Source of the DNA: Neoaquamicrobium sediminum
GTDB lineage: Bacteria > Pseudomonadota > Alphaproteobacteria > Rhizobiales > Rhizobiaceae
NCBI RefSeq assembly: GCF_013240295.1
Contig: NZ_JABETK010000002.1
Coordinates: forward strand, 930,001 to 994,000
DNA length: 64,000 nucleotides
Reading direction: 5' to 3'
Shown here: piece after piece, positions 9,296-18,425 of the stretch
Layout: each line of letters begins with the position of its first letter
How positions within the stretch are numbered: the stretch's first letter is position 1
Position numbers and translations under genes: made by a program
Notes under the pieces: generated by a model
What the model was told of the DNA's origin: nothing
Databases searched by the model: none
What the model saw: the letters and a program-made list of their open reading frames with translations, nothing else

Positions 9296-11550
9296 ATGGC
9301 GCTACAGACACCCGCAATGACACCACCGGCAATACCGGAAGCCGCCGTCGAAAGCCGGCGCTTGCTGGCTTTGCCGGGAATCGTCGCCATTGTGGGCGCC
9401 CTTGTTTCGGCCGGCCTGTCGTTCACGGTGCTGCTGGGCCTGACACCGATCACACCTGACGAATCGACGCCCGTGTGGCTCTCGGCGATCAACGGCGCCT
9501 TCGTGATTCTCCTTATCGCGCTGATCGCGCGCGAAGGCTACCGTATCGTCATGGCTCGCAGGCGCGGTAAGGCGGCATCACGCCTGCACGTACGTATCGT
9601 CGCAATGTTCTCGCTGGTCGCGGCCATTCCGGCGATCCTCGTCGCGATCGTCGCCTCGGTGACACTCGACATCGGTCTCGACCGCTGGTTCGAGATCCGC
9701 ACGAAGGTCATCATCAGTTCTTCGATGTCGATCGCCGAAGCCTACGTGCTCGAAAACGCCCGCAATCTTCAGGACGCGACGCTTTCGACCGCCTATGTGC
9801 TGGACGCGAGCCGCACGCTCTACGGCCTCGACCGCACCGGGTTCCGTTCGCTGCTGTCGCAGCAGGCGCGAGGGCGGGGCCTTGATCACGCCGCACTCAT
9901 CCGGGCCGACGGCTCGGTCATCATGCAAGCGGAGACGGATGCAGACTTCCAGATGCCCGCGCCGCCGATAGAGACGGTGCGCACGGCCGCTGATGGCCTG
10001 CCCGTGCTGATCGAGCCACGCGTTCGCAACATCATCGGCGCGATCGTGAAACTGCGGGAGATCGATGACGCCTATCTCTATACGATCCGCACGCTCGACG
10101 AGCAGGTTATCCGCGCCCGCCAGATCGTGCGCGCCAACACGGACGAATACCGGCAGCTTGAGAACAACCGGCTGCCGACGCAGCTTGCCTTCGCGCTCGC
10201 CTATCTCGGCCTGACGCTGATCATCGTCCTGTCGGCGATCTGGACCGGCATAGCGGTCGCAGACCGCATCGTGCGACCAATCCGCCAGCTTATTGGCGCG
10301 GCCGACGAGGTTTCGACCGGCAATCTCGATGTCGCGGTACCGGTACGGCGTTCGGACGGCGACGTCGCATCGCTTGCCGAAACCTTCAACGAGATGATCC
10401 GGCAGCTCAAATCGCAGCGCAACGAGCTGCTTTCCGCCAAGGACGTGATCGACGAGCGTCGACGCTTCACCGAGGCGGTGCTGTCGGGCGTTACCGCCGG
10501 CATCATCGGTGTCGGTCAGGATGGCACCATCTCCATGGTCAACCGCTCTGCCGAGGAAATGCTCACCATTCGATCCGGCAACGTGCTCGGCCGCAGCCTC
10601 ACGGAAGTCCTTCCGCATGTCGGCGGCGTTTTCGAGATCGGCCGCACGCTCGGCCGCCCGGTGCATCGCGAGCAGGTGACGTTCTACCGTGGCGGCGCCG
10701 AGCGAACGTTCAACGTGCAGGTCACGACCGAGGAGGGCGGCGTGGAGCGCAGTGCCACCTCCTACGTCGTGACAGTCGACGACATCACCGATCTCGTTTC
10801 CGCGCAGCGCTCATCCGCCTGGGCCGATGTCGCGCGGCGCATCGCCCACGAGATCAAGAACCCGCTGACGCCGATCCAGCTTTCGGCCGAACGCATCCGC
10901 CGACGCTTCGGGAAATCCATCACCGAAGACCGCGAAATCTTCGACCAGTGCACCGAGACGATCATCCGCCAGGTTGGCGACATCGGCCGCATGGTCGACG
11001 AGTTCTCGGCTTTCGCGCGCATGCCGAAGCCGGACATGCAGGTGCTGGACCTGCGCGAGCCGCTGCGCGAGGCATCGTTCCTGGTGGAGGTCAGCCGAAG
11101 CGACATCACCTTCACGCGTGAGTTTGGTAACGAGCCGCTGATGGGAACCTTTGACAGCCGCCTTCTCAGCCAGGCCTTCGGCAACCTCATCAAGAACGCC
11201 GCCGAAGCCATCGAGGCCGTGGAGCGTGAAGGTGGTGAACCGGGTGCGATCCTGATTCGGGCACAGCGGTCCGGCAAGAACATCACCGTGGACGTGGTCG
11301 ACAACGGCAAGGGCTTGCCTCGCGAGAATCGCCAGCGGCTGCTTGAGCCATATATGACCACTCGCGAGAAAGGGACGGGCCTCGGCCTCGCGATCGTCAA
11401 GAAGATCGTGGAAGACCATGGCGGGCGGCTCGAACTGCACGACGCCCCCGAAACCTTCCATGAAGGCCGGGGGCCATGATCCGCGTCGTTCTGCCTGCGG
11501 CAGGGGCGGCGGACGACAATACGAATGAAAAGGTTGAAAATGGCGTCTGA
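9296..11550 (+). CDS. ntrY: Nitrogen/redox sensor kinase NtrY, frameshifted near the end
   Basis: Membrane histidine kinase partner of NtrX. Four membrane segments are visible (about residues 20-50, 60-80, 100-125, and one near 300), then HAMP, a PAS domain, HisKA with His in [21 protein letters not shown], and HATPase boxes NLIKNAAEAI, DNGKGLP and GTGLGLAIVKKI. The frame stops early at 11479 (FHEGRGP). One G added to the GGGGG run at 11469-11473 restores GRGAMIRVVLPAAGAADDN and a stop at 11548-11550, giving about 751 residues and an overlap with the ntrX start, which is the expected rhizobial arrangement. Confidence 0.93.
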
Positions 11551-12901
11551 CATTCTGATCGTTGACGATGAGGAAGACATTCGCGAACTGGTCGCCGGCA
11601 TCCTCGACGACGAGGGCCACGAAACGCGAAAGGCCCACGATGCCGACAGCGCGCTGGCCGCGATCGCCGACCGGGTGCCGCGTCTCGTATTCCTAGACAT
11701 CTGGCTGCAGGGATCGCGCCTGGACGGGCTGGCACTTCTCGACGAGATCAAGAAGCTGCACCCGAACCTGCCGGTCGTGATGATCTCAGGCCACGGAACC
11801 ATCGAGACGGCGGTCTCCGCCATCCGTCGCGGTGCCTACGACTTCATCGAAAAGCCGTTCAAGGCGGATCGGTTGATCCTGATCGCCGAGCGTGCGCTGG
11901 AAACATCCAAGCTTCGCCGGGAACTGTCCGACCTGAAGAAGCGCAGCGGCGAAACCTTCGATCTCATCGGCATGTCGGCAGCCATGAGCCAGCTTCGCCA
12001 GACGATCGAACGCGTGGCGCCCACTAACAGCCGCGTCATGGTGATAGGCCCGTCGGGTTCGGGCAAGGAGCTGGCAGCGCGCGCCATCCATTCCCTCTCC
12101 GCCCGCAAGAGCGGCCCTTTCGTCACCGTGAGCGCCGCCTCGATCACGCCGGAGCGCATGGAGATGGAGCTCTTCGGCACAGAGGCCAATGGCGGCGAGC
12201 GCAAGGTCGGCGCATTGGAAGAGGCACATCGCGGCATCCTCTACATCGACGAGGTCGCCGACATGCCGCGCGAGACGCAGGGCAAGATCCTGCGCGTGCT
12301 GGTCGATCAGCAGTTCGAGCGCGTCGGCGGTTCGAAGCGCGTCAAGGTCGACGTGCGCATCATCTCTTCGACCGCGCAGGACATCGAGGCGATGATCCGG
12401 CAGGGACGGTTCCGCGAGGACCTCTACCACCGGCTTGCGGTGGTGCCGGTTCTCGTGCCGGCTCTCTCCGAGAGGCGCGAGGACATACCCTTCCTGGTCG
12501 ACAGCTTCATGCGCCAGATCGCCAGCCAGGCCGGCATCCGTCCGCGTCGCATCGGCGACGACGCACTCGCCGTGCTTCAGGCGCACAACTGGCCGGGCAA
12601 CGTTCGCCAGCTCAAGAACAACATCGAGCGCCTGATGATCCTGGCGCGCGGCGACGACGTCGACGCGCCGATCACGGCCGACCTGCTGCCGCAGGAGATC
12701 GGCGACGTGATGCCACGCGCACCCAACCAGTCGGACCAGCACATCATGGCGCTGCCGCTGCGCGAGGCCCGCGAACTTTTCGAGAAGGAATATCTGCTGG
12801 CGCAGATCAACCGCTTCGGCGGCAACATCTCGCGCACGGCAGAGTTCATCGGGATGGAGCGCTCAGCGCTGCATCGTAAGCTGAAATCCCTGGGGGTGTA
12901 A
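11540..12901 (+). CDS. ntrX: Response regulator NtrX
   Basis: Receiver domain with phospho-acceptor D53 (LVFLDIWLQGSRLDG), AAA+ domain with Walker A IGPSGSGKE and Walker B ILYIDEVADMP, and a Fis-type helix-turn-helix (RTAEFIGMERSALHRKLKSLGV). The GAFTGA loop of true sigma-54 activators is absent: the region after EMELFG reads TEANGGERKVGALEEAHRG. This is normal for NtrX and argues for sigma-70-type regulation or repression. ATG 11540 (MASDILIVDDEED) is preferred to 11525 because it is the receiver-domain start and overlaps the restored ntrY end. Confidence 0.95.
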   Translation: MASDILIVDDEEDIRELVAGILDDEGHETRKAHDADSALAAIADRVPRLVFLDIWLQGSRLDGLALLDEIKKLHPNLPVVMISGHGTIETAVSAIRRGAYDFIEKPFKADRLILIAERALETSKLRRELSDLKKRSGETFDLIGMSAAMSQLRQTIERVAPTNSRVMVIGPSGSGKELAARAIHSLSARKSGPFVTVSAASITPERMEMELFGTEANGGERKVGALEEAHRGILYIDEVADMPRETQGKILRVLVDQQFERVGGSKRVKVDVRIISSTAQDIEAMIRQGRFREDLYHRLAVVPVLVPALSERREDIPFLVDSFMRQIASQAGIRPRRIGDDALAVLQAHNWPGNVRQLKNNIERLMILARGDDVDAPITADLLPQEIGDVMPRAPNQSDQHIMALPLREARELFEKEYLLAQINRFGGNISRTAEFIGMERSALHRKLKSLGV

Positions 12902-12907
12902 TACGAC

Positions 12908-14284
12908 ATGCGTGTCGTCATTTGTGGAGCGGGGCAGGTCGGTTACGGCATTGCCGAGAAACTGGCCGCCGAGAAGAACGACGTATCGGTTATCGACCTT
13001 TCACCGGAGCTGATCCGAAACGTGCGCGATGCGCTGGACGTGCGCGGCTTCGTGGGTCATGGCGCACATCCGGACGTGCTGGAGGCGGCCGGCGCCAAGG
13101 ACGCCGACATGATCATCGCCGTGACGTTTCATGACGAGGTCAACATGATTGCGTGCCAGGTCGCACACTCGCTGTTCGAGGTGCCGACCAAGATCGCGCG
13201 TATCCGTGCGCAGGCCTATCTCCAGCCGCACGCCATGGGCATGTTCTCACGCGACAACATGCCGATCGACGTCATCATCTCGCCTGAGCTGGAAGTCGGC
13301 GAGATGGTTCTGCGACGCATCGCTTTGCCGGGTGCGGCGGATGCGGTGGGCTTCGCCGACGACCGCATCATCATGGTGGCGCTGGAGTGTCTCGAGGATT
13401 GCCCGGTCGTCGACACGCCGCTCTCGCAGCTCAGCGAGCTGTTTCCGGATCTGCTGGCGACCGTGGTCGGCATTTCGCGCGGCGGGCGTCTGTTCGTCGC
13501 AAGCTCGCAGGACCAGCTAGCTGTCGGCGACATCGCCTATGTCGTTGCCTCGAAGCAGCAGGTCCGCCGAACCATGGGGCTTTTCGGCCACGACGAGGAA
13601 AAGGCCGCCCGGATAGTCATCGCCGGCGCGGGCAACATCGGCCTTCATGTGGCGCGTGCGATCGAAAACGGCGACACGCCTGCCAAGGTGAAGATCATCG
13701 AGGCTGGACGCGAACGTGCCGTCGCGGCCGCCGACAGCCTCCGCCGCACCATCGTGCTGCACGGCAGTGCGCTCGATCAGAAGCTGCTGATGGAAGCCGA
13801 CATCGCGGAAGCGGATCTGCTTGTCGCGCTCACCAATGACGATCAGGTCAACATCCTTTCCGGCGTGATGGCCAAGCGGCTCGGCTGCCGCGCCAACCTG
13901 GTGCTCATCAACAATCCGACCTATCACGACTTCGCCGGCATGCTGGGCGTCGACGCCTACATCAATCCGCGCATGGCGACGATTTCGCGGATCCTGCAGC
14001 AGGTCCGGCGCGGCCGCATCCGGGCCGTGCACAGCGTTCAGCACGGCGCGGCCGAGATCATCGAGGCGGAGGCGCTCGAAACGTCGCCGCTGGTGGGCCG
14101 CCCGCTGCGCGAACTCGACCTACCGGAAGGCATCCGGCTCGGCGCAATCCTGCGGGACAATGCCGTCATCCGGCCGAACGGGTCCCTGCGCATCAAGCCG
14201 AAGGACCGCGTGGTGATCTTCGCCATGGCGTCGGCAGTGCGCCAGGTCGAGCAGATGTTCAGGGTCAGCCTTGAATTCTTCTGA
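12908..14284 (+). CDS. trkA: Trk potassium uptake system NAD-binding protein TrkA
   Basis: 458-residue peripheral gating subunit of Trk K+ channels. Two RCK/KTN halves: first Rossmann motif VVICGAGQVGYGIAEKL at the N-terminus, second IVIAGAGNIGLHVARAI near residue 235, each followed by a TrkA-C domain (second ends PKDRVVIFAMASAVRQVEQMF). It follows ntrX by six bases. Its position after ntrYX is conserved in rhizobia. The TrkH/TrkG membrane partner is not in the window. Confidence 0.95.
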   Translation: MRVVICGAGQVGYGIAEKLAAEKNDVSVIDLSPELIRNVRDALDVRGFVGHGAHPDVLEAAGAKDADMIIAVTFHDEVNMIACQVAHSLFEVPTKIARIRAQAYLQPHAMGMFSRDNMPIDVIISPELEVGEMVLRRIALPGAADAVGFADDRIIMVALECLEDCPVVDTPLSQLSELFPDLLATVVGISRGGRLFVASSQDQLAVGDIAYVVASKQQVRRTMGLFGHDEEKAARIVIAGAGNIGLHVARAIENGDTPAKVKIIEAGRERAVAAADSLRRTIVLHGSALDQKLLMEADIAEADLLVALTNDDQVNILSGVMAKRLGCRANLVLINNPTYHDFAGMLGVDAYINPRMATISRILQQVRRGRIRAVHSVQHGAAEIIEAEALETSPLVGRPLRELDLPEGIRLGAILRDNAVIRPNGSLRIKPKDRVVIFAMASAVRQVEQMFRVSLEFF

Positions 14285-14302
14285 CGAACCTGTTCATTGA
14301 CT

Positions 14303-14320
14303 GGCAGTTTCGAGACTGCC
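14303..14320 (+). terminator. Weak hairpin after trkA
   Basis: Arms GGCAGT (14303-14308) and ACTGCC (14315-14320) with a 6-base loop, 19 bases after the trkA stop. The following bases (GCATCATTTC) are only partly T-rich, so rho-independent termination is doubtful. Confidence 0.25.
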
Positions 14321-14343
14321 GCATCATTTCCTGGAGAGGGTCC

Positions 14344-15208
14344 ATGCCACGCATTGCCTATGTCAACGGGCGCTACACGCCGCACGCCGATGCTTCGGTG
14401 CATGTCGAGGATCGCGGCTACCAGTTTGCCGACGGCGTCTATGAAGTCTGCGAGGTCGCGCGCGGCAACATCATGGACATGACACGGCATCTGGACCGGC
14501 TGGACCGCTCGTTGCGGGAGCTACGCATCGAATGGCCGATCGCGCGGCGCGCGCTCGAATTCGTGATGCGCGAGGTCGTGCGCCGCAATCATGTCGAGAA
14601 TGGTCTGGTCTATCTGCAGGTGACCCGCGCGGGTCGCCCCGCGCGATCACTATTTCCCCGCGGCCGGTACCCAGCCCGCGCTCGTCGTCACCGCAAAGCG
14701 GTCGAGCCCGGCAGTCGCCGCGCGACGGGCGGCCGAAGGCGTCAAGGTCATCACCGTGCCGGAGAACCGGTGGGAGCGCGTCGACATCAAGACCGTCGGC
14801 CTCCTGCCCAATGTGCTCGCACGCCAGAAAGCCCGCGAAGCCGGCGCAGTGGAAGCCTGGTTCATCGACACCGATGGCACAGTCAAGGAAGGCGCTTCCA
14901 CCAATGCGTGGATTGTCACTGCGGACGGCACGCTGGTCACACGCCCGGCCGAATTCGGCATCCTGCGCGGCATCACGCGCGCAACCGTCATGGACGTGGC
15001 AAAGAAGCTCGGCCTGAAGGTCGAGGAGCGAAGCTTCTCGGTTGATGAGGCAAAAGGCGCCAAGGAAGCTTTCATCACTGCGGCCACTACGGTGGTGATG
15101 CCGGTCGTCGATATCGACGGCGCGAGTGTCGCCAACGGGCACCCCGGATCGGTGACGCTTTCTCTGCGCGAAGCCTTTTTTGACATTGCGGAAAAGACCC
15201 CGGCCTGA
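14344..15208 (+). CDS. dat: D-amino-acid aminotransferase (class IV), frameshifted
   Basis: PLP-dependent class-IV aminotransferase, D-alanine transaminase type. N-terminal part: YVNGRYTPHADASVHVEDRGYQFADGVYE, then GLVYLQVTR. The frame breaks near 14630-14635, where GGG probably should be GG: removing one G gives TRAVAPRDHYFPAAG and joins the second part, which has the PLP lysine region VDIKTVGLLPNVLARQKA and the EGASTNAWIV segment. Restored length about 287 residues, standard for the family. Unlike most frameshifts in this window this one needs a base removed. It lies between trkA and hfq as in other rhizobia. Confidence 0.88.
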
Positions 15209-15282
15209 TAACCGCGACGGCGAAAGGGGCCGAATGAATCGTTCGCTCGCCGTTCCGGCGGGCCGACTTTGTTGTTGCGCGC

Positions 15283-15314
15283 TTGACAGGGCGCACCCAA
15301 ATGGGCGCTATTAG
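15283..15314 (+). promoter_or_regulatory. Candidate hfq promoter
   Basis: TTGACA at 15283-15288, followed by GCTATT at 15307-15312 (18-base spacer) or TATTAG at 15309-15314 (20-base spacer), 38-40 bases before the hfq ATG. Rhizobial sigma-70 promoters often have CTTGAC around -35, which is matched. Spacing is imperfect, so support is modest. Confidence 0.4.
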
Positions 15315-15351
15315 TGGCATTCCGTTGGGGGATCGGCGAAAGACAAGAAAA

Positions 15352-15600
15352 ATGGCGGAACGGACCCAAAACTTGCAGGACGTGTTCCTGAATTCAGTTC
15401 GCAAGAGCAAGAATCCACTCACAATCTTCCTTATCAATGGCGTCAAGCTGACAGGCGTCGTGACGTCGTTCGACAATTTCTGCGTCCTCCTGCGACGCGA
15501 TGGCCATTCGCAGCTCGTGTACAAGCACGCAATCTCGACCATCATGCCCAGCCAGCCGGTGCAGATGTTCGACGGCGACGAAAACGGCCGGGAAGCCTGA
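15352..15600 (+). CDS. hfq: RNA chaperone Hfq
   Basis: 82-residue Sm-like hexameric RNA chaperone that pairs small RNAs with mRNAs. Sm1 region [22 protein letters not shown] and Sm2 signature [10 protein letters not shown] are intact, with the N-terminal Q-x-x-F ([12 protein letters not shown]) that forms the proximal RNA site. ATG 15352 follows AAGACAAGAAAA and gives the canonical MAERTQNLQ start. hflX begins at the next base after the stop, the conserved hfq-hflX pair. Confidence 0.97.
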   Translation: MAERTQNLQDVFLNSVRKSKNPLTIFLINGVKLTGVVTSFDNFCVLLRRDGHSQLVYKHAISTIMPSQPVQMFDGDENGREA

Positions 15601-16995
15601 TTGACCCAGACCGAACGGGCAGGGGGCTCTCGGCGCCGCTCGACAGGAGTGGCAAAGGACCAGATGCCCCAGGAAAAGACTGCCCGCGCAATCATTATCG
15701 TGCCGGTTTTGACCCGGCTGCCGAAGGCATCGGGAGACGAGGCTGCAAGGGCACGCCCTCGCCAGCCACGGTCCGCACAGGCGCGCCTTGAAGAAGCCAT
15801 AGGTCTTGCCGCGGCGATCGATCTGGACACCGTCCATTCCGAGATCGTCACGGTCAACGATCCACGGCCGGCAACCCTTCTCGGAACCGGCAAGCTGGAT
15901 GAATTCGCCACCATCGTGAAGGACAATGAGGCGGAGCTGGTCTTTGTCGACCACCCGCTGACACCGGTGCAGCAGCGAAACCTCGAAAAGGCGCTGAACG
16001 CAAAGGTGCTGGATCGCACTGGCATCATCCTCGAAATCTTCGGCCGGCGCGCCAGGACACGCGAAGGTGCGCTGCAGGTGGACCTCGCTCACCTCAACTA
16101 CCAGAAGGGCCGTCTGGTCCGAAGCTGGACGCACCTTGAGCGCCAGCGCGGCGGCGCGGGCTTCCTCGGCGGCCCCGGCGAAACCCAGATCGAAGCCGAC
16201 CGTCGCATGCTGCAGGAAAAGATCATGCGGCTGAAGCGCGAGCTGGAGACGGTGCGGCGCACCCGCGACCTGCATCGCTCCAAGCGCCGCAAGGTGCCTT
16301 ATCCGATCGTCGCCATCGTCGGCTACACCAACGCCGGCAAGTCGACGCTGTTCAATCGCATGACCGGGGCAGGGGTACTGGCCGAGGACATGCTGTTTGC
16401 GACGCTCGATCCGACCCTGCGCCGGGTACGGCTGCCGCATGGAACGCTCGTCATCCTGTCGGACACCGTCGGCTTCATCTCCGACCTGCCCACCCATCTC
16501 GTCGCTGCTTTCCGCGCCACGCTGGAGGAGGTGGTGGAGGCGGACCTGATCATCCACCTTCGCGACATCTCGGACCCCGATACGGCCGCACAGGCCGAGG
16601 ACGTCGCCCGCATTCTGGGCGATCTCGGCGTCGACGCGTCCGATGAGCGGCGTGTGCTGGAAGTCTGGAACAAGGTCGATCTTCTGGACGAAACCGACCG
16701 GGAAAGGCTGTTGCAGGCTGATGGCGGAACCACGAAGCCCGTTGCGATCTCCGCGATTTCCGGTGAAGGCGTCGATCGCCTGAGCGCGCTGGTGGAAGAA
16801 CGCATTGCGGGTGCCACGGCCACCGTCCGGGTGAAGCTGACGACCGCGCGCGCCGGCGAGATCGACTGGGTCTACCGCAATGGCGACGTGATCGGGCGCG
16901 AGAACCACGAAGACGGCAGCGTCGATCTCATCGTCAACGCGACCGCTGCCATTCGCAAGGAAATCGAGGAACGCTTCGGACGCGCGGCGGAATAG
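15601..16995 (+). CDS. hflX: Ribosome-associated GTPase HflX
   Basis: 464 residues. N-terminal HflX subdomain (NDPRPATLLGTGKLDEFATIV; GPGETQIEADRR) then a TRAFAC GTPase domain with G1 GYTNAGKST, G3 DTVGFISDLP, G4 NKVD and G5-like AISGEG. It splits stalled or stressed ribosomes (known for E. coli and Staphylococcus). TTG 15601 directly abuts the hfq stop; ATG 15664 (MPQEKTARAIIIVP) is an equally plausible start that trims 21 low-complexity residues. Confidence 0.94.
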   Translation: MTQTERAGGSRRRSTGVAKDQMPQEKTARAIIIVPVLTRLPKASGDEAARARPRQPRSAQARLEEAIGLAAAIDLDTVHSEIVTVNDPRPATLLGTGKLDEFATIVKDNEAELVFVDHPLTPVQQRNLEKALNAKVLDRTGIILEIFGRRARTREGALQVDLAHLNYQKGRLVRSWTHLERQRGGAGFLGGPGETQIEADRRMLQEKIMRLKRELETVRRTRDLHRSKRRKVPYPIVAIVGYTNAGKSTLFNRMTGAGVLAEDMLFATLDPTLRRVRLPHGTLVILSDTVGFISDLPTHLVAAFRATLEEVVEADLIIHLRDISDPDTAAQAEDVARILGDLGVDASDERRVLEVWNKVDLLDETDRERLLQADGGTTKPVAISAISGEGVDRLSALVEERIAGATATVRVKLTTARAGEIDWVYRNGDVIGRENHEDGSVDLIVNATAAIRKEIEERFGRAAE

Positions 16996-17005
16996 CCGGC
17001 TGCGC

Positions 17006-17866
17006 TCAGTTCAGATGCCTCAGCTTCTCCGGATTGCGCACGATGTAGATCGCGGTGACGCGACCATCCTCGATGTCGAGTGTCGTAGTCTGTATCTGTC
17101 CATCCGCCTCCAGTGATATGAAGCCCGGCAACCCGTTGATGAGACCGGCTCGAACAAGCTTGGAGCCGCCGTCCTTGAAGACCGCGACGAGGCTCTCGTG
17201 CACCTTCATGACCGCCTCGAAGCCGATGATAGGCTCCAGCGCGGCCGGCCGCTTGCCGCCACCGTCCGAATGAACACTCACACCGGCGGCCAGCATCGCG
17301 CCGAGCGCCGTCATGTCGCCGCTGCGGGAAGCGGCAAAGAACGCCTCTGCGATCTCCTTGCCCGTCTGCCTGTCGATCTCGAAGCGCGGCCGCGCTTCGC
17401 GCACATGGGCACGCGCTCTGACCGCAAGCTGACGGCAGGCGGCCTCATCCCGCTGTATCGTCTGCGCAACCTCGTCGAAGTCGAGGCCAAAGACGTCGTG
17501 CAACAGGAACGCTGCGCGCTCGAGCGGTGACAGCCGTTCCAGTGCGAGCATAAGAGGCAGCGTGACATCTTCCTGGACGTCTTCCTCCATGACCGGCTCC
17601 GGCAACCATGGCCCGATATAGGTCTCCCGCCTGTGACGCGCCGACTTGAGCTGGTCGAGACAAAGCCTGGTGACAGTGCGCCGCAGAAATGCGCCGGGTT
17701 CCCTGACCGCGCTCCGGTCGGCCGCGTGCCATCGGATGAATGCCTCCTGCACCACATCCTCGGCGTCGGCGACCGAGCCCAGCATGCGGTAGGCAACCCG
17801 CATCAGCATGGCACGCTGCGGGGAGAAACTCCCCGCAGCGTCGTCGCTTGGGCGCGCCTGCGGCAT
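17006..17866 (-). CDS. ECF41-group sigma factor with SnoaL-like C-terminal domain
   Basis: 286 residues: sigma region 2 (RVAYRMLGSVADAEDVVQEAFIRWH), region 4 (LSPLERAAFLLHDVFGLDFDEVAQTI) and a fused SnoaL-like domain. All three ECF41 hallmark motifs are visible: WLPEP (87-91) in the linker, DGGGK (201-205) and NPEKL (278-282, family NPDKL). In ECF41 these fused domains replace an anti-sigma factor (established). Its ATG overlaps the stop of the partner gene by one base (TGATG). The promoter at 18369-18395 fits the group consensus, so autoregulation of the pair is likely. Confidence 0.95.
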   Translation of the reverse strand: MPQARPSDDAAGSFSPQRAMLMRVAYRMLGSVADAEDVVQEAFIRWHAADRSAVREPGAFLRRTVTRLCLDQLKSARHRRETYIGPWLPEPVMEEDVQEDVTLPLMLALERLSPLERAAFLLHDVFGLDFDEVAQTIQRDEAACRQLAVRARAHVREARPRFEIDRQTGKEIAEAFFAASRSGDMTALGAMLAAGVSVHSDGGGKRPAALEPIIGFEAVMKVHESLVAVFKDGGSKLVRAGLINGLPGFISLEADGQIQTTTLDIEDGRVTAIYIVRNPEKLRHLN

Positions 17867-18336
17867 CAGGCGGCAGCCTGTGCGGCGGTCTTGGCCTCGG
17901 CCGGATCGAGCCAGAGGCCGAAGCCGACAGCAAGCCGGTTCCAGCCGTTGATGACGTTGATCATCAGGGTGAGCTTCACCTGCTCCTCCTCGCTGAAATG
18001 GGCCTGAAGCGTCTCGCGTGCGGCATGGTGTTCATGCCCCTCGCAAAGACGGGTCAGTGCGTCCGTCCAGGCCAGAGCGGCGCGCTCGCGGTCGGTGTAG
18101 CACGGTGCCTCACGCCACGCCGACAGCAGATAGATGCGCTGCTCGGTCTCGCCCTTCGCGCGCGCCTCGGCCGTATGCATGTTGAGGCAATTGGCGCAGC
18201 CATTGATCTGCGAGGCGCGGATCTTGACCAGTTCGATGAGGCTCGGCTCCATGCTTGAGGCGACGGCCATCGACGTTCCGGTCCAGGATTTCATCAGCGT
18301 CGGCGCGGCGGCAAAGAGATCGATTTGTGCAGTCAT
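17866..18336 (-). CDS. Carboxymuconolactone decarboxylase/AhpD-family protein
   Basis: 156-residue alkylhydroperoxidase-like protein with the redox motif C47-x2-C50-x3-H54 in GCANCLNMHTAEARAKGE and the REAPCYTDRERAALAWTDALT helix. ATG 18336 was chosen because AGAAGGAAG lies just upstream; the longer frame to 18396 has no such site. Such COE proteins (carboxymuconolactone decarboxylase, oxidoreductase or epimerase) are the usual and often only target of the adjacent ECF41 sigma factor. The physiological substrate is unknown in the family. Confidence 0.93.
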   Translation of the reverse strand: MTAQIDLFAAAPTLMKSWTGTSMAVASSMEPSLIELVKIRASQINGCANCLNMHTAEARAKGETEQRIYLLSAWREAPCYTDRERAALAWTDALTRLCEGHEHHAARETLQAHFSEEEQVKLTLMINVINGWNRLAVGFGLWLDPAEAKTAAQAAA

Positions 18337-18368
18337 GGTTCGCTTCCTTCTGTTGGGTTCGAAACCAT

Positions 18369-18395
18369 GACGAGATCGAAATCGCTGCAGTGACA
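18369..18395 (-). promoter_or_regulatory. ECF41-type promoter
   Basis: Read on the minus strand, TGTCACT (18395-18389), a 16-base spacer, then CGTC (18372-18369), 33 bases before the ATG of the AhpD-like gene. The published ECF41 consensus is TGTCACA-N16-CGTC; only the seventh -35 base differs. This is direct sequence support that the sigma factor drives its own two-gene operon. Confidence 0.85.
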
Positions 18396-18425
18396 TCGCG
18401 ACGAAATTTTCTCGACTTCAGTCGG

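Noticed and set aside
11540-12901. NtrX lacking GAFTGA as a defective sigma-54 activator
   Set aside because: Loss of GAFTGA is the normal state of alphaproteobacterial NtrX, so it is not an anomaly.
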